Assembly (NCBI RefSeq): GCF_001941965.1
Contig: NZ_MKZO01000058.1
Span: 248,001-312,000, forward strand
DNA length: 64,000 nucleotides
Source: Pseudomonas putida
GTDB taxonomy: Bacteria > Pseudomonadota > Gammaproteobacteria > Pseudomonadales > Pseudomonadaceae
Reading direction: 5' to 3'
The translations under genes were made by a program, and so were the position numbers. The notes under the pieces are model-generated. The model saw only the letters and a list, made by a program, of their open reading frames with translations. It made no database searches and was not told where the DNA came from. Shown here one piece after another: positions 1-9,134 of this stretch; the first letter of the stretch is position 1, and each line of letters begins with the position of its first letter.

Positions 1-884
1 GCCTGCGCATGAGCGACCTGGGCTACCAGAGCAACGCCCAGGCCGGCCTGACCCCGTGCTACAACGACCTCACCAGCTACACCGACAGCCTGCGTCGCGC
101 CGTGGCTACGCCCTACGCGCCGTATGTCGAGGTCGGCACGCACAAGGATGGCGAGTGGGTCCAGCTCAACACCAACATCCTGCAGATCGAGAACGAGTAC
201 TACTCGAACATCCGCCCGAAGCGCGTCACCTATACCGGCGAGCGGCCGATCCAGGCCCTGGTGGCCCGGGGCATCCAGTACATCGAAGTACGCTGCCTGG
301 ACATCAACCCGTTCCTGCCGACCGGTATCGACCTGCCGCAGGCGCGCTTCCTCGACGCCTTCCTGCTGTTCTGTGCCCTGGAAGACAGCCCGCTGCTGGA
401 AAACGGCGAGTGTGGCCAGTGCACCGACAACTTCCTCAAGGTGGTCAAGGAAGGCCGGCGCCCGGGCCTGGAGCTGCAGCGCAACGGCCAGCCGGTCGAG
501 CTGAAGACCTGGGCGTCCGAACTGCTGGCGCGCATCGCCCCGCTGGCCGAGCTGCTCGACCGCAGCCAGGGCAGCGACGAGCACGCCCGTGCCCTCGCCA
601 CCCAGGCGGCCAAGGTCGACGACCCGGCGCTGACCCCGTCGGCCCAGGTCCTCGCCAGCATGACTGCGCACCAGGAAAGCTTCGCCGCCTTCGCCCTGCG
701 CCAGAGCCAGCTGCATGCCGACTACCTGCGCAAGGAGCCGCTGCCGGCTGAAGAGCAGGCGCGTTTCGAAACCCTGGCCCGTGCCTCGCTGGAAGAGCAG
801 GCCCGTCTGGAGCAGCAGGAGGTCGGTGATTTCGACCTGTTCGTTGGCGCTTACCAGGCCAGCATCCTGGCGATCAGCAACTGA
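1..884 (+). CDS. gshA: Glutamate-cysteine ligase, C-terminal part (truncated by window edge)
   Basis: This enzyme joins glutamate and cysteine in the first step of glutathione synthesis in the cytoplasm. The reading frame is open from the window edge, so the N-terminal half lies outside. The visible part has the family block YIEVRCLDINPF near the middle and continues through the usual helical C-terminus, ending SILAISN. It is followed after one base by a TetR-type gene on the same strand, so the two may be co-transcribed. The assignment rests on recognised family motifs; I could not check the missing ATP-binding half. Confidence 0.9.
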   Translation, partial: LRMSDLGYQSNAQAGLTPCYNDLTSYTDSLRRAVATPYAPYVEVGTHKDGEWVQLNTNILQIENEYYSNIRPKRVTYTGERPIQALVARGIQYIEVRCLDINPFLPTGIDLPQARFLDAFLLFCALEDSPLLENGECGQCTDNFLKVVKEGRRPGLELQRNGQPVELKTWASELLARIAPLAELLDRSQGSDEHARALATQAAKVDDPALTPSAQVLASMTAHQESFAAFALRQSQLHADYLRKEPLPAEEQARFETLARASLEEQARLEQQEVGDFDLFVGAYQASILAISN

Positions 885-885
885 T

Positions 886-1512
886 ATGAGCCGCGGCACC
901 ACCCCTCGCAAACCCCGCGCCCGCAGCCAGGCGCGGATCGACTCGATCCTCGACGCGGCCCGCACCCTGCTGGCCAGCGAGGGCGTGGCCAGCCTGTCGA
1001 TCTACAGCGTCGCCGAGCGCGCGCAGATCCCGCCGTCTTCGGTCTATCACTTCTTCGCCAGCGTTCCGGCCTTGCTCGAAGCGCTGACGGCGGATGTGCA
1101 CAGCGCCTTCCGTGCCTGCCTTCAGGAGCCTATCGATACCCAGCGCCTGGGTAGCTGGCGGGACCTGTCGCGGCTGGTGGAAACGCGGATGCTGGAGATC
1201 TATCAACAGGACGCTGCCGCCCGGCAGTTGATTCTGGCCCAGCATGGCTTGAGCGAAGTGACCCAGGCTGACCGCCAGCACGATATCGAGCTGGGGGACC
1301 TGATGCACAAGCTGTTCGAGCAGCATTTCCGCTTGCCGGAGCTGCCCCGTGATGTGGATGTGTTTGCCCTGGCGATGGAGCTGAGCGACCGGGTGTATGC
1401 CCGTTCGGTGCAGCTGCACGGGGAGATCACCCCGCGGATGGCGGAGGAGGGGATGCGGGTGTTCGAGGCGTATGTGGGGCTGTATCTGCCGCCGTTCCTG
1501 CCCAAAATCTAA
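886..1512 (+). CDS. TetR/AcrR-family transcriptional regulator
   Basis: A 208-residue protein with a TetR-type helix-turn-helix in its first 65 residues (AARTLLASEGVASLSIYSVA, then IPPSSVYHFFASVPALLEAL). The rest is all-helical with no recognisable ligand signature, as is usual for this family. The ATG at 886 lies one base after the gshA stop; a longer frame begins inside gshA, but the basic N-terminus and family length favour 886. It ends just before a REPIN that separates it from the convergent ssu operon. The target genes are unknown. Confidence 0.85.
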   Translation: MSRGTTPRKPRARSQARIDSILDAARTLLASEGVASLSIYSVAERAQIPPSSVYHFFASVPALLEALTADVHSAFRACLQEPIDTQRLGSWRDLSRLVETRMLEIYQQDAAARQLILAQHGLSEVTQADRQHDIELGDLMHKLFEQHFRLPELPRDVDVFALAMELSDRVYARSVQLHGEITPRMAEEGMRVFEAYVGLYLPPFLPKI

Positions 1513-1516
1513 AAGC

Positions 1517-1584
1517 ATCGCTGGCAAGCCAGCTCCCACAGGGTCGGCGTACACCGGACCTGTGGGAGCTGGCTTGCCAGCGAT
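1517..1584. repeat. REPIN (paired inverted REP elements)
   Basis: Two copies of the REP core ATCGCTGGCAAGCCAGCTCC face each other here, the second as its reverse complement, with about 25 bases between them. The core itself contains the palindrome CTGGCaagCCAG. It sits between the convergent ends of the TetR gene and ssuF and could form a strong hairpin that stops transcription from either side. Confidence 0.9.
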
Positions 1585-1591
1585 TGGGGTT

Positions 1592-1807
1592 TCACAGTTT
1601 CGCGATGGAAACCTCGGTCGATTTCACGAAGGCAATCACCTCGCTGCCGATGGTCAGCTCCAGCTCCTTGACCGAACGGGTGGTGATCACCGAGGTGACG
1701 ATGCCCGAGGCGGTCTGCACGTCGATTTCCGACAGTACCGGACCTTCCAGGATTTCTTTCACGGTGCCTTTGAACTGGTTACGCACGTTGATCGCTTTGA
1801 TAGTCAT
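1592..1807 (-). CDS. ssuF: TOBE-domain molybdopterin-binding protein, SsuF
   Basis: A 71-residue Mop/TOBE single-domain protein (MTIKAINVRNQFKGTVKEI start; SGIVTSVITTRSVKEL core), the fold that binds molybdate or similar oxyanions. In Pseudomonas putida the last gene of the ssuEADCBF sulfonate operon encodes such a protein, and here it is again the last gene, 28 bases after ssuB. Its exact role in sulfonate use is not settled. The family and position are clear. Confidence 0.88.
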   Translation of the reverse strand: MTIKAINVRNQFKGTVKEILEGPVLSEIDVQTASGIVTSVITTRSVKELELTIGSEVIAFVKSTEVSIAKL

Positions 1808-1835
1808 CTGCTTGCTTCCTTCGTAGGTTCTGAGG

Positions 1836-2648
1836 TCAATGAGCCCAGCGCAGTTGCGTAGGCAAAGGTGCTACGGGTTCGGGCCCGGGCGGGGTGCCAG
1901 GGACCGAGAGAACACGGTTGAGTACTTGGGTTTCCAGCGCCGCCAGGCGGTGCGAACCCCGCACCCGCGGTCGCGGCAGGTCCACGTGCAAGTCGAGGCC
2001 GATTTCGCCGTCCTCGATCAGGATCACCCGGTCGGCGACCGCTACCGCTTCGCTGACGTCGTGGGTCACCAGCAGCACGGTGAAGCCGTGCTTGCGCCAG
2101 AGGTCTTCGATCAGTTGCTGCATTTCGATCCGGGTCAGGGCATCCAGCGCTCCCAGCGGTTCGTCGAGCAGCAGCAGGCGCGGCTGGTGGATCAGGGCGC
2201 GGGCCAGGGCCACGCGCTGCTTTTGCCCACCGGACAACGCCGCCGGCCATTCATTGGCGCGGTCGGCCAGGCCCACCGCTTCCAGCGCCTGTTTCGCGCG
2301 CTCCTGCCAGTTGCCTTCGAGGCCCAGGCCGACGTTGTCGATCACCCGCTTCCACGGCAGCAGGCGCGCTTCCTGGAACATCAGGCGGGTGTCTTCACGG
2401 GCGTCGGCCAGCGGCGCGCTGCCGGCCAGCAATTCACCGCCAGTGGGCTGGTCGAGACCGGCCAGCAGGCGCAGCAGGGTGCTCTTGCCGCAACCACTGC
2501 GGCCGACGATGGCGACGAACTGACCGGCCGGGATATGCAGGTCGATATTGCGCAGGACCTTGCGTTGGCCGAAGGTCTTTTCCACCTTCTGTACCGCCAG
2601 CGGGATACCACGCAGCAGGCGCGGCGGCTGTTCCTTGAGAACGGTCAT
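1836..2648 (-). CDS. ssuB: Aliphatic sulfonate ABC transporter ATP-binding protein
   Basis: The ATPase of the sulfonate importer, on the cytoplasmic face. It is 270 residues long. Walker A GRSGCGKST is at about 49-57, the LSGGQKQR signature at about 138-145, Walker B LLLLDEP at about 158-164, and the switch histidine lies in LLVTHD. The ATG at 2648 overlaps the end of ssuC by four bases (ATGA), which fixes the start and implies translational coupling. Substrate specificity is inferred from the operon. Confidence 0.93.
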   Translation of the reverse strand: MTVLKEQPPRLLRGIPLAVQKVEKTFGQRKVLRNIDLHIPAGQFVAIVGRSGCGKSTLLRLLAGLDQPTGGELLAGSAPLADAREDTRLMFQEARLLPWKRVIDNVGLGLEGNWQERAKQALEAVGLADRANEWPAALSGGQKQRVALARALIHQPRLLLLDEPLGALDALTRIEMQQLIEDLWRKHGFTVLLVTHDVSEAVAVADRVILIEDGEIGLDLHVDLPRPRVRGSHRLAALETQVLNRVLSVPGTPPGPEPVAPLPTQLRWAH

Positions 2649-3442
2649 GCGCGGTCTCCCTTGCTCACTTGATAGGCCGGGTGCCAGCGCAGCCAGACAC
2701 GCTCCAGGCCACGGGCAGCGAGGTCGGCGAGCTTGCCGAGCACCGCATAGAGCACGATCGCCAGCACCACCACGTCGGTCTGCAGGAACTCCCGGGCGTT
2801 CATCGCCAGGTAGCCGATGCCGGAGTTGGCCGAGATGGTTTCGGCGACGATCAGGGTCAGCCACATGAAGCCAAGGGCAAAGCGCACACCGACCAGGATC
2901 GACGGCAGCGCACCTGGCAGGATCACCTGGCGGAACAGGCCGAAGCCGCTGAGGCCGTAGCTGCGCGCCATTTCCACCAGGGCCGGATCGACGTTGCGGA
3001 TGCCGTGGTAGGTGTTCAGGTAGATCGGGAACAGGGTGCCGAGGGCGACCAGGAAGATCTTCGCCGACTCGTCGATGCCGAACCACAGGATCACCAGCGG
3101 GATCAGCGCCAGGTGCGGCACGTTGCGGATCATCTGCACCGAGCTGTCCAGCAGGCGCTCACCCCAGCGCGAAAGACCGGTGATAAAGCCCAGGGCCAGG
3201 CCGATGCTGCCACCGATCAGGAAGCCCAGGCCGGCACGCCAGCCACTGATCGCCAGGTGGGTCCAGATTTCGCCGCTGCGCACCAGCTCGACGCCGGCCT
3301 CGATCACTGCGCTCGGCGCCGGCAGGATGCGCGTCGACAGCCAACCGGCGCTGACCGCCAGTTGCCAGATCGCCAGCAAGGCCACCGGCAGTGCCCAGGG
3401 CGCGAGGCGCTGGACCCAGGAGTTGGAAGAAGAACGACTCAT
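2645..3442 (-). CDS. ssuC: Aliphatic sulfonate ABC transporter permease
   Basis: Inner-membrane permease of the sulfonate importer, 265 residues, with about six hydrophobic segments. The EAA-type loop that contacts the ATPase is seen in FRQVILPGALPSILVGVRF. The start at 3442 (MSRSSSNSWVQ) lies ten bases after the ssuD stop; a longer frame reaches back into ssuD but is not credible. Its 3' end overlaps ssuB. Confidence 0.92.
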   Translation of the reverse strand: MSRSSSNSWVQRLAPWALPVALLAIWQLAVSAGWLSTRILPAPSAVIEAGVELVRSGEIWTHLAISGWRAGLGFLIGGSIGLALGFITGLSRWGERLLDSSVQMIRNVPHLALIPLVILWFGIDESAKIFLVALGTLFPIYLNTYHGIRNVDPALVEMARSYGLSGFGLFRQVILPGALPSILVGVRFALGFMWLTLIVAETISANSGIGYLAMNAREFLQTDVVVLAIVLYAVLGKLADLAARGLERVWLRWHPAYQVSKGDRA

Positions 3443-3452
3443 GGCGTGATCC

Positions 3453-4601
3453 TCAGCGCTGCGCCGCGGCTTTGGGCAGGATGTCGTTGGCCACCATTTC
3501 GCCGAACGGGCTGACATAGCCACGCTCCTGCGGCAGGGCCGGACGCTCGACATCCAGGTGCGGGAACAGCAGCTCGGCGACCCGGTACGACTCTTCCAGG
3601 TGCGGGTAGCCGGAGAAAATGAAGGTGTCGATGCCCAGCTCGGCGTATTCCTTGACCCGCGCCGCCACGGTCGGGCCATCGCCGACCAGCGCGGTACCGG
3701 CGCCGCCACGCACCAGGCCGACGCCGGCCCACAGGTTCGGGCTGACTTCCAGGTTGTCGCGGTTGCCGCCGTGCAGGGCAGCCATGCGTTGCTGGCCGAC
3801 CGAATCGAAGCGCGCCAGGGAGGCCTGGGCACGGGCGATGGTGTCGTCGTCCAGATGGGAGATCAGGCGCTCGGCGGCTTTCCAGGCTTCGTCGTTGGTT
3901 TCGCGGACGATCACGTGCAGGCGGATGCCGAAGCGTACGGTGCGGCCCAGTTTGGCGGCTTTCTCGCGGACTTCCGCGATCTTCTCGGCCACCGCGCTCG
4001 GCGGTTCGCCCCAGGTCAGGTACAGCTCGACCTGCTCGGCGGCGAGGTCCTGGGCGGCATCGGACGAACCACCGAAATACAGCGGCGGACGCGGTTGCTG
4101 GATCGGCGGATAAAGCAGCTTGGCGCCCTTCACCGTGATGTGCTTGCCGTCGTAGTCGACGGTCTCGCCTTCCAGTACCCGACGCCAGATGCGGGTGAAT
4201 TCCACCGAGGCCTGGTAACGCTCTTCATGGCTGAGGAACAGGCCGTCGCCGGACAGTTCGTCAGGGTCGCCACCGGTCACCAGGTTAAATAGCGCCCGCC
4301 CGCCGGAAAGCCGGTCTAGGGTCGCGGCCTGGCGCGCTGCCACGGTCGGCGAGATGATCCCCGGGCGCAGGGCGACCAGGAACTTCAGGCGCTGGGTCAC
4401 CGGGATCAGCGACGCGGCCACCAGCCAGGAGTCCTCGCAGGAGCGCCCGGTCGGGATCAGCACGCCGCCGAAGCCAAGACGGTCGGCCGCCTGTGCCACC
4501 TGCTGCAGGTAACCGTGATCGACGGCGCGAGCCCCTTCGGCGGTGCCAAGGTAATGGCCGTCGCCATGGGTCGGAAGAAACCAGAAAATGTTGAGGCTCA
4601 T
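3453..4601 (-). CDS. ssuD: FMNH2-dependent alkanesulfonate monooxygenase
   Basis: This oxygenase cleaves C-S bonds of alkanesulfonates to aldehyde and sulfite, using reduced FMN supplied by SsuE. It is 382 residues long and has the bacterial-luciferase-like fold signatures, including THGDGHYLGT near residue 11. The conserved cysteine block LIPTGRSCEDSW carries Cys55, matching Cys54 of the E. coli enzyme. An AGGAG ribosome site precedes the ATG at 4601. It lies between ssuA and ssuC as in other Pseudomonas ssu operons. Confidence 0.95.
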   Translation of the reverse strand: MSLNIFWFLPTHGDGHYLGTAEGARAVDHGYLQQVAQAADRLGFGGVLIPTGRSCEDSWLVAASLIPVTQRLKFLVALRPGIISPTVAARQAATLDRLSGGRALFNLVTGGDPDELSGDGLFLSHEERYQASVEFTRIWRRVLEGETVDYDGKHITVKGAKLLYPPIQQPRPPLYFGGSSDAAQDLAAEQVELYLTWGEPPSAVAEKIAEVREKAAKLGRTVRFGIRLHVIVRETNDEAWKAAERLISHLDDDTIARAQASLARFDSVGQQRMAALHGGNRDNLEVSPNLWAGVGLVRGGAGTALVGDGPTVAARVKEYAELGIDTFIFSGYPHLEESYRVAELLFPHLDVERPALPQERGYVSPFGEMVANDILPKAAAQR

Positions 4602-4659
4602 TGGAGTTGTCTCCTAAGGGTGGCTCAGACCGGGGCGGCGCCCCGGCGCAGGCAAAACG

Positions 4660-5625
4660 TCAAGGCGCGGTGGCGACCTTGGCCGGTGGCGTCCAGATCA
4701 CGTCCTTGATGCTCAGCGGCTTGGGAATCAGCTTCAGGGCGGTGAAGGTGTCGGCGATCTTCTGTTGCGCGGCGACCACTTCCGGGGTCAGGAAGCCGGC
4801 ACCGTAGCCCTGGCGCTTGACCGAGGTCAGGGTGATGTCGGCGGGCAGGCCGAGCAGCGGCGCGACCTGGTCGGTCACTTCCTGCGGGTTGGCCTGGGAC
4901 CATTCACCGACAGCGCGGACTTCTTCGATCAGCGTGCTGATCACTTCCGGGTGTTTTTGCGTATAGGGCTTGGTCGCCAGGTAGAACTGGTGGTTATCGA
5001 CGATGCCCTGGCCATCGCGCAGGGTGCGGGCCTGGAGCTGTTGCTCGGCGGCGGCCTGGTACGGGTCCCAGATCACCCAGGCATCGACGCTGCCACGCTC
5101 GAAGGCGGCGCGGGCATCGGCGGGCGGCAGGAACACCGGCTGGATATCGCTGTACTTCAGGCCGGCGTCCTCGAGGGCGCGGACCAGCAGGTAATGCACG
5201 TTGGAGCCCTTGTTCAGGGCGACCTTCTTGCCCTTCAGTTCCTTGACCGACTGGATCGACGAGCCCTTCGGCACGAGGATCGCTTCGCTGTGCGGGGCTG
5301 GTGGCTCGTAGGCGACGTAGAGCAGGTCGGCGCCGGCGGCCTGGGCGAACACGGGTGGGGTTTCGCCGGTCACGCCGAAATCGATGGAGCCGACGTTGAG
5401 GCCTTCCAGCAGCTGCGGGCCGCCGGGGAATTCAGTCCATTGCACTTGCACGCCCTGGGCGGCGAGGCGTTTTTCCAGGCTGCCCTTGGCCTTGAGCAGA
5501 ACCAGGGTGCCGTACTTCTGGTAGCCGATACGCAGGGTCTCGGCCTGGGCTTGGGTGATGGCGCCGAAGGTAACAGCCGCAGCGAACAGAGCGGCCAGAC
5601 CACGACGCAAAACGACAGTGCGCAT
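4660..5625 (-). CDS. ssuA: Aliphatic sulfonate ABC transporter periplasmic binding protein
   Basis: The periplasmic receptor that delivers sulfonates to SsuBC. I chose the ATG at 5625 (MRTVVLRRGLAALFAAAVTF) because an AAAAGGAGAG ribosome site precedes it and a cleavable signal peptide ending AQA-ETLRIGYQ follows. A frame 40 residues longer upstream has no signal-peptide logic. The mature protein is the NMT1/SsuA-type bilobal fold, with LKGKKVALNKGSNVHYLLVR in the hinge region. Length is 321 residues, normal for SsuA. Confidence 0.92.
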   Translation of the reverse strand: MRTVVLRRGLAALFAAAVTFGAITQAQAETLRIGYQKYGTLVLLKAKGSLEKRLAAQGVQVQWTEFPGGPQLLEGLNVGSIDFGVTGETPPVFAQAAGADLLYVAYEPPAPHSEAILVPKGSSIQSVKELKGKKVALNKGSNVHYLLVRALEDAGLKYSDIQPVFLPPADARAAFERGSVDAWVIWDPYQAAAEQQLQARTLRDGQGIVDNHQFYLATKPYTQKHPEVISTLIEEVRAVGEWSQANPQEVTDQVAPLLGLPADITLTSVKRQGYGAGFLTPEVVAAQQKIADTFTALKLIPKPLSIKDVIWTPPAKVATAP

Positions 5626-5725
5626 AGCGCTCTCCTTTTGCAGTGTTGGGGTTCGGGCTGCACCTGCTTGCCTCGTTGTCGGGCCAGTAAGGTGGGGGTA
5701 ACGCGATGAAACGGTGGCTAGGGGA

Positions 5726-6319
5726 TCAGATGCTCCAGCGGGCACTGATCAGGCGTTCGTTGAGCAGGCCGGGCGCCAGGGGTTTCGGGCGGCGGGCCAG
5801 GGCGCTGTGGAACAGTTCGAGCGATTCGTTCAGGCGCTGCTCCAGGGCGGGCGCCAGGTGCGCCGGGACATGGCCCTGGCCGTAGGTGATCTGGCTGTCG
5901 TCGGCGAAGATCCCTTGCAGGGTCTCCTGCGCCTTCAGGGCCGAGAGTACCGGTTTCAGGGCGTAGTCCACCGCCAGCATATGGGCGATGCTGCCGCCGG
6001 TAGCGATGGGCAGCACCACCTTGTGATTCAGGGCGCGCTCGGGCAGCAGATCGAGCAGGGTCTTCAGGGCGCCGGCGAAGGACGCCTTGTACACCGGGGT
6101 GGCGACGATCAAGCCATCGGCCTGTTCCACCAGTTGCTGGAAATGCTGGACCTGAGGGCTGTCGAAACGGGCATGCAGCAGATCTTCGGCCGGGAAGTCC
6201 CGCACCTGGAAAGTCACCACCTCGACGCCCTGGCCTTGCAGCCAGTCGCGTGCGCGTTCGAGCAGCACGCCGGAGCGTGAACGCAGGCTGGGACTTCCAC
6301 CAATAGAAACGACCAACAT
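5726..6319 (-). CDS. ssuE: NAD(P)H-dependent FMN reductase
   Basis: Supplies FMNH2 to SsuD. The protein is 197 residues of flavodoxin-like fold, with the FMN phosphate loop SIGGSPSLRSRSG near the N-terminus and the GLIVATPVYKASFAGALKT block in the middle. The start at 6319 (MLVVSIGGSPS) has an AAGGA site about ten bases upstream; the 23-residue longer frame lacks support. It is the promoter-proximal gene of ssuEADCBF, with 100 bases before ssuA. Confidence 0.93.
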   Translation of the reverse strand: MLVVSIGGSPSLRSRSGVLLERARDWLQGQGVEVVTFQVRDFPAEDLLHARFDSPQVQHFQQLVEQADGLIVATPVYKASFAGALKTLLDLLPERALNHKVVLPIATGGSIAHMLAVDYALKPVLSALKAQETLQGIFADDSQITYGQGHVPAHLAPALEQRLNESLELFHSALARRPKPLAPGLLNERLISARWSI

Positions 6320-6414
6320 TGAATGCGCATCCTTGGAGCTGTTCGAAAGGGCCCGCGAGTTAGGTGGCTCGCTGGAATGGGGTGACATTAACAGGTGGTT
6401 GCATATATCTAGAA

Positions 6415-6443
6415 ATCATATTTTTTCATTTGTTTATATGAAT
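6415..6443 (-). promoter_or_regulatory. Possible ssu operon promoter with poor -35
   Basis: On the minus strand a TATGAT -10 (6415-6420) lies in a markedly AT-rich stretch upstream of ssuE; 17 bases further upstream the -35 is ATTCAT, a poor match. A good -10 with a weak -35 is what an activator-dependent promoter such as a CysB-controlled one would show. This is inference from sequence only. Confidence 0.3.
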
Positions 6444-6474
6444 TGGAGATATGACTTTGGGCCTGTGGAGAACT

Positions 6475-6566
6475 CCTGTGGGAGCTGGCTTGCCAGCGAT
6501 GAGGCCGGCATGGGCAATGATGCTGTCCGGTCGGGCCCTATCGCTGGCAAGCCAGCTCCCACAGGG
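6475..6566. repeat. REPIN between lsfA and ssuE
   Basis: Two inverted REP cores, here in the opposite order to the element at 1517: GTGGGAGCTGGCTTGCCAGC first, then its reverse complement about 45 bases later. It lies in the 336-base gap between the peroxiredoxin gene and ssuE, together with a terminator and the AT-rich ssuE upstream region. Confidence 0.9.
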
Positions 6567-6601
6567 TTCTCCACAGGTTTCGAGAGGGTGGAATTGCAGG
6601 C

Positions 6602-6627
6602 AAAAAAAAGGGCCGTCGAAACGGCCC
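6602..6627 (-). terminator. Terminator of the peroxiredoxin gene
   Basis: On the minus strand GGGCCGT-TTCG-ACGGCCC forms a 7-bp stem with a tetraloop, followed by eight T residues. It lies 29 bases past the lsfA stop. Confidence 0.85.
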
Positions 6628-6655
6628 GAAAATCCCTGCGATGGCTAAAACAGAT

Positions 6656-7294
<639 letters not shown>

Positions 7295-7414
7295 GGTGCG
7301 GGTCCTTGGCTGTTCGTTGATGGTTCAACTGTGCCTGTGGACCGGTGAAATTAAAAAGAATAAATATTGATTTATTTAGATGTAAAACGAATAACAAATA
7401 ACGGACAAAACAAC

Positions 7415-7441
7415 GCCCGCGCGGCACGAAGCCGGGCGGGC
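7415..7441 (-). terminator. Terminator of the OprD-family porin gene
   Basis: On the minus strand GCCCGC-C-CGGC, a short loop, then GCCG-C-GCGGGC form a long GC-rich stem, followed by GTTGTTTTG. It lies 20 bases past the porin stop. The AT-rich stretch 7345-7410 beyond it probably holds the peroxiredoxin promoter. Confidence 0.7.
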
Positions 7442-7461
7442 GCTGGGTATCTCGCGGCGGG

Positions 7462-8790
7462 TTACAGCAGCGGGATGGAGTAGCTGAGGATCAGGCGATT
7501 TTCGTCCTGGTCTTTCTGGTTGGCAATGTCAGAGCGCCACATGGCGTTCTTCCACATCACGCCGAAGTTCTTCAGCGGACCTTCCGGTACCACGTAGGCC
7601 ACGGTGATGTCGCGTTCCCACTCGGTGCGGTCGCCAATGGCTGCGTCGATGTTGTCACCTTTCAGGTAAACCACACCGGCAGTCAGGCCAGCTACGCCGA
7701 CCTTGGCGAAATCGTAGGAGTAGCGAGCCTGCCAGGTACGCTCACCGGCACGGCCGAACTTCTGGATCTGCATGTCAGTGATGGTGTAGTTGGACGAGCC
7801 GTCACCCTGGTTCAGCCAAGGGAAGTCGCTGTCGCCGTTGCTGACCTGGTAGCCGCCACCGAAGGTGTGACCGGCAACGGTATACAGGAACAGGGCGCTA
7901 TAGAGATCGTTGTCGACTTTGCCCTTGTTGGTGTTGCCGTACCAGCCGGTGGTGTAGTAAGCGGTAGTATCGCCGTTCTTGCCGTCATCGGTGCTGTGGA
8001 AGTAGCGGAAGTCGGACTTCAGCACGCCCGGGCCGATAGCCCAGTTGTGTACTGCGCCCAGGAAATGCTGGTTGTAGAAGTCTTCCAGGCCGCCGTAGTA
8101 GTACTGCAGCAGCAGATCCTTGGTGACCTTGTAGTCGGCGCCGCCATAGCGGAACTGGTTGCTGAACTTGCCGGTGCGTGCGTTGTTGGCACCCGCGATG
8201 GACAGCTCTTCGTTGTTCGAAGAGTTACGGCCCTTGACGTGCTCGATCTGACCGGCAGTCAGCGTCAGGTCCTTGATCTCGTTCGAGACGATCTGGCCGC
8301 CTTCGAAGGTTTGTGGAACCAGACGACCGTCGTTGTATGAAATGACCGGGTTCTTCGGCAGCAGGGTGCCGTAGCGCAGTTCGGTCTGGGAAATCTTCAC
8401 CTTGGCGGTGAGGCCCAGGCTGGAGAAGTCGTTTACGGCGCGGCCGTCGCTATCGGTCGGGAAGACCAGGCCGCCAAGAGCGGAGCTATCGCGGTTGCCG
8501 TGACGGCCTTTGCCGGAATCAAGACGAACACCGAGCAGGCCGATCGCGTCAACACCAAAGCCGACGGTGCCTTCGGTGAAGCCCGAGGAGTAATCCAGCT
8601 GGAAGCCTTGGCCCCATTCTTCGGTGTAGTTCGGCTGAGTGGCGGAACCACCGTGGTTACGGTTGTCTTGGTTGATATAGAAGTTACGCAGCTTCAACGT
8701 AGCCTTGCTGTCTTCGATAAAACCGGCAGCGCCTGCTTGCTGGGCCAGTACCCCAAGGGCCACGGCAAGAGTCAGGGTCGACTTCTTCAT
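7462..8790 (-). CDS. OprD-family outer-membrane porin
   Basis: A substrate-selective 18-stranded porin of the OprD/OccD-OccK family, 442 residues. It has a signal peptide (MKKSTLTLAVALGVLAQQAG ending AGA/A), the family opening GFIEDSKATLKLRNFYINQD, alternating beta-strand pattern throughout, and a terminal strand ILSYSIPLL. OprE-like members look closest by eye, but the substrate cannot be told from sequence. It is placed between lsfA and a divergent tauA, so uptake of an organosulfur compound is a fair guess. Confidence 0.88.
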   Translation of the reverse strand: MKKSTLTLAVALGVLAQQAGAAGFIEDSKATLKLRNFYINQDNRNHGGSATQPNYTEEWGQGFQLDYSSGFTEGTVGFGVDAIGLLGVRLDSGKGRHGNRDSSALGGLVFPTDSDGRAVNDFSSLGLTAKVKISQTELRYGTLLPKNPVISYNDGRLVPQTFEGGQIVSNEIKDLTLTAGQIEHVKGRNSSNNEELSIAGANNARTGKFSNQFRYGGADYKVTKDLLLQYYYGGLEDFYNQHFLGAVHNWAIGPGVLKSDFRYFHSTDDGKNGDTTAYYTTGWYGNTNKGKVDNDLYSALFLYTVAGHTFGGGYQVSNGDSDFPWLNQGDGSSNYTITDMQIQKFGRAGERTWQARYSYDFAKVGVAGLTAGVVYLKGDNIDAAIGDRTEWERDITVAYVVPEGPLKNFGVMWKNAMWRSDIANQKDQDENRLILSYSIPLL

Positions 8791-9134
8791 AAATGCATTG
8801 CTCCTCTCGTTTCTAATTCTTGTGGTTCGTAACGGCTGGGTCTTGTTGCCCGGCTCGCTGTCGATGGGCGATTAGCACCAATGGATGACCATCCAGTCAA
8901 TCGTAACCAGTCGTTTCAAGACTTTGGTCTAATGCGCCGCGGTGGGGTCGAAGCATAATTACAATTTGATAAATCTAAAAAGAATTATTTGTGTCTTTTT
9001 CAGATTTTTTTGACATATCCAACAAAATTTTCACAAACGTTTCAGCACATAAGCTAATGCCAAAAAAGTATTTTTTGACAATTTTTTAGATCATTTAGAT
9101 TTATGGCCTGTCCCCAGCCCCGGAATTGGCCGTC
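8791..9134. other. AT-rich divergent intergenic region, porin / tauA
   Basis: This 344-base gap is far richer in A and T than its surroundings, mostly from 8950 to 9105, and must hold the promoters of the porin and of tauA. TTGACA at 9075-9080 is a good -35 for tauA, but no matching -10 stands at ideal spacing (TAGATT at 15 bases is the nearest). I see no RNA gene or small reading frame in it. Confidence 0.5.
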